Shown piece by piece: positions 62,426 through 64,000 of a stretch of DNA of 64,000 bases; the first letter of the stretch is position 1; each line of letters starts with the position of its first letter. Origin of the DNA: Pseudomonadota bacterium (GTDB lineage: Bacteria > Desulfobacterota > Desulfovibrionia > Desulfovibrionales > Desulfovibrionaceae); contig JAEZYD010000008.1 of the NCBI GenBank assembly GCA_023419375.1, forward strand, positions 62,001 to 126,000, written 5' to 3'. The position numbers and the translations under genes are program-made. The notes under the pieces are model-generated. The model was not told the origin of the DNA. It searched no databases and saw nothing but the letters and a program-made list of their open reading frames with translations.

Positions 62426-62815
62426 TTCCTTTTCAGGCCGCAAAACGCGTATTTTGCAAATTCGCCCAACACCAGCCATCGCCTTCGCATTCGCTCCGGC
62501 GAGTTTAAGGAAGGCGACTCCACGACCAGCTTTTGATGACGGCCTAAGGGGCAAGTTACGCGGAGATTTTCAATTACCAATTCTGCTTGTGACTATTGGC
62601 TGAAGCGGAATTCCATTCGAAGCGAGAGCGGACTCTGGCATTAACGCGGCGCGGAGGGAGATCGCCTGAACGAGCGGAGCGAGAGAAGGAAGCTCCCGCA
62701 GCTAAGACGCGTCGCCCTCGCCGTTTTGCGGAAGCTGAAAACTTCAAGGGGGTGCTTCGGGGGGGATGCAAGGGGGGCCGAGAAGGGGGCGTAGCCCCAT
62801 AACCGGCCCCGCCTT

Positions 62816-63045
62816 GCCGCGCGCCGCGGAGGCGTCCCAACTCCGCCGGAGGGCGGAATCCAGTGCCCGAAGGGCGGCAAAAAGAATCAGGCTCGCACCG
62901 TTGAAGTGAAGCCGCGCGCCGCGGAGGCGTCCCAACTCCGCCGGAGGGCGGAATCCCGTGCCCGAAGGGCGGCAAAAAAAATTAGGCTCGCACCGTTGAA
63001 GTGAACCCGCGCGCCGCACGGGCATCCCAAACTCGCCGGAGGACG
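62816..63045. repeat. 95-bp tandem repeat, about 2.4 copies
   Basis: Units start at 62816 and 62911 (95 bases each, nearly identical) and a diverged partial copy starts near 63006. Each unit holds GCCGCGCGCCGCGG and an ACTCCGCCGGAGGGCGG hairpin-forming stretch. Confidence 0.82.
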
Positions 63046-63072
63046 AAACAGCGCCGCGCAGGCATAAAACGC

Positions 63073-63107
63073 AAAAATCCCCGGCCACGCTTCACCGTAA
63101 CCGGGGA
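63073..63107 (-). terminator. Terminator of the DUF4198 gene
   Basis: On the reverse strand TCCCCGG pairs with CCGGGGA, followed by a T-run of five. It lies about 20 bases past the stop. Confidence 0.8.
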
Positions 63108-63125
63108 CTCTCAATTTTCAACAAG

Positions 63126-64000
63126 CTAACGCTTCCGCGTCTCGCTGGAAAGACTGTCCACATACAACCAGAACAGCGTCCCCAGTTGCAGAGGTTTGGG
63201 CTGTCCGTCAGGCCCCTTGAGGGGATCACCGGGAATACTGGCCATACAACACCACCAGCCGGGCTGGTTTAATACAAAGGAGAATTCCCCCTTGTTGTTG
63301 GTGCGGGCTGCGATATCCTCATGCCAGGACGTCGGCACGGGGCGTTTCTCGGTATTTATGCGCGCCATGCGCACAGAAGCGGCGGCAAGGGGCTTGCCGT
63401 CCATGAGCACCACGCCGGAAAACATGGCAGGCGCAATAAGGCCAAAGGGCCGGGAAAGCGGTACGATTTCAAAACGCTGGCCCACGGGCAGGTTCCAGCC
63501 GCGCTCAACGCCGTACACAGGCAGCGTTGTTTTGACGTAATGTTGCAAGAAGCGTCCGTGCGCGGCATCCCACCAGGGGCGACCTTCTATGATGAACTGG
63601 TAGAGGCCGGGTTTGCTCAGGGCAACATTGGCCCCCCATGCCTTCTGGTTCAGGTAGCGGATTTCTTCCATATCGCCCAGCAGGTCGCGTCGTTCGGGCT
63701 GCGCCACACCGTCTTTTACAGGTGTGGTGCTGTCGTAACGCAGCACGGCAAACATCTGCGGCATGTCCATGACCAACCCTTCGTACTGGAAGGGGCGCAT
63801 CATGGTGATAAGCACATCTACTTCTTCATCTATCTGCGGTTCAGCGGGCGCGGGGGCAGCGGCCTGTTCCGGCTTGGACGGGGCATCTGCCGGGGCGGCC
63901 TCGCCGTTGGGCGCGGGTTTGCCTTCTGAAGCCGACTTGCCTTCGGCAGTGGGCGTAGCGGGGGCCTGTTCCTGCTGCTTGCCAGCGGCGTCAGCGGGTT
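63126..64000 (-). CDS. DUF4198-type protein, C-terminal part (runs off window)
   Basis: The frame is open from the stop at 63126 to the window edge, so the start lies outside. The visible 290 residues begin with a low-complexity Ala/Pro/Lys/Glu linker and then a beta-rich domain (VDVLITMMRPFQYEGL, VALSKPGLYQFIIEGRPWWD, KGEFSFVLNQPGWWCCM) that matches DUF4198 proteins, which often accompany cobalt or nickel uptake systems. The C-terminus (FWLYVDSLSSETRKR) has a weakly hydrophobic end. Metal linkage is inferred from family. Confidence 0.72.
   Translation of the reverse strand, partial: PADAAGKQQEQAPATPTAEGKSASEGKPAPNGEAAPADAPSKPEQAAAPAPAEPQIDEEVDVLITMMRPFQYEGLVMDMPQMFAVLRYDSTTPVKDGVAQPERRDLLGDMEEIRYLNQKAWGANVALSKPGLYQFIIEGRPWWDAAHGRFLQHYVKTTLPVYGVERGWNLPVGQRFEIVPLSRPFGLIAPAMFSGVVLMDGKPLAAASVRMARINTEKRPVPTSWHEDIAARTNNKGEFSFVLNQPGWWCCMASIPGDPLKGPDGQPKPLQLGTLFWLYVDSLSSETRKR

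Larger units (their letters stand above)
62257..63072. other. Long repeat-rich gap without a supported gene
   Basis: More than 800 bases after the response regulator contain a nested palindrome and a 95-bp tandem repeat (listed separately). Several open frames exist but lack ribosome-binding sites and protein-like composition. I see no RNA gene. Confidence 0.6.

Noticed and set aside
62574..63114. Several leftward open frames in the repeat-rich gap
   Set aside because: All run through the 95-bp repeats and have no ribosome-binding site or recognisable domain.
1..64000. CRISPR array, tRNA, rRNA or intact insertion sequence
   Set aside because: Read for repeat-spacer patterns, tRNA consensus segments and transposase motifs; none was found. 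The two tandem arrays lack variable spacers.

Overview
The window looks like a chromosomal segment of a Desulfovibrio-type sulfate-reducing deltaproteobacterium (Desulfovibrionaceae). It is GC-rich with strong intrinsic terminators. Clustered outer-membrane biogenesis genes (fabZ, skp, amiC, bamA, lolD, lolC) and small proteins of a kind I associate with sulfate reducers support this. The assignment rests on gene content and remembered protein similarity, not on a search.

Left part (1-13.7 kb): pyrB-pyrC and the start of a succinate-semialdehyde dehydrogenase gene run leftward, with an attenuator-like terminator just before pyrB. A TauE / YitT / amidohydrolase operon and an Hpt protein follow. 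Next comes a FadR-type regulator with a palindromic operator over its own promoter/RBS region, beside a second TauE permease. Then lies a sugar-acid module resembling E. coli yjhI-yjhF-yjhH-yjhG: IclR regulator, GntP permease, keto-deoxy-acid aldolase, dehydratase.

Middle (13.7-31.6 kb): an AT-rich island carries a two-gene ATPase plus DUF4276 (split OLD/TOPRIM-type) pair, a likely phage-defence system. After it are an MtaD-like deaminase, an alpha/beta hydrolase and yajC-secD-secF, with a MITE-like element between secD and secF. A MoaE-like gene, a 907-residue protein with a CCHC zinc knuckle, a small conserved protein, a polar amino-acid ABC operon preceded by a 117-bp tandem repeat, and an undecaprenyl-phosphate sugar transferase plus GT9 glycosyltransferase complete this part.

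Envelope block (31.7-44.8 kb, leftward): fabZ, skp, an N-acetylmuramoyl-L-alanine amidase with an internal duplication, bamA with an extra N-terminal domain, lolD, lolC and lysS. A chemoreceptor gene sits between lolC and lysS. A second chemoreceptor of exactly the same length lies at 48.4 kb.

Right part (45-64 kb): an ACT-domain / UPF0210 pair, an AlkA-type glycosylase, a YfcA permease with DUF486, a putAbiC-like membrane protein, a TPR protein, cmk-hisC, uspA and a flagellar-unlinked hypothetical. A Zra-type metal/envelope-stress module follows: ZraP-like protein, an unannotated 57-residue His/Gly-rich secreted peptide and a SHOCT protein behind a sigma-54 promoter, divergent from a ZraS/ZraR-like two-component system whose kinase has a Met/His-rich sensor insert. 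The window ends with a repeat-rich gap and a partial DUF4198 gene. I saw no tRNA, rRNA, CRISPR array or intact insertion sequence.
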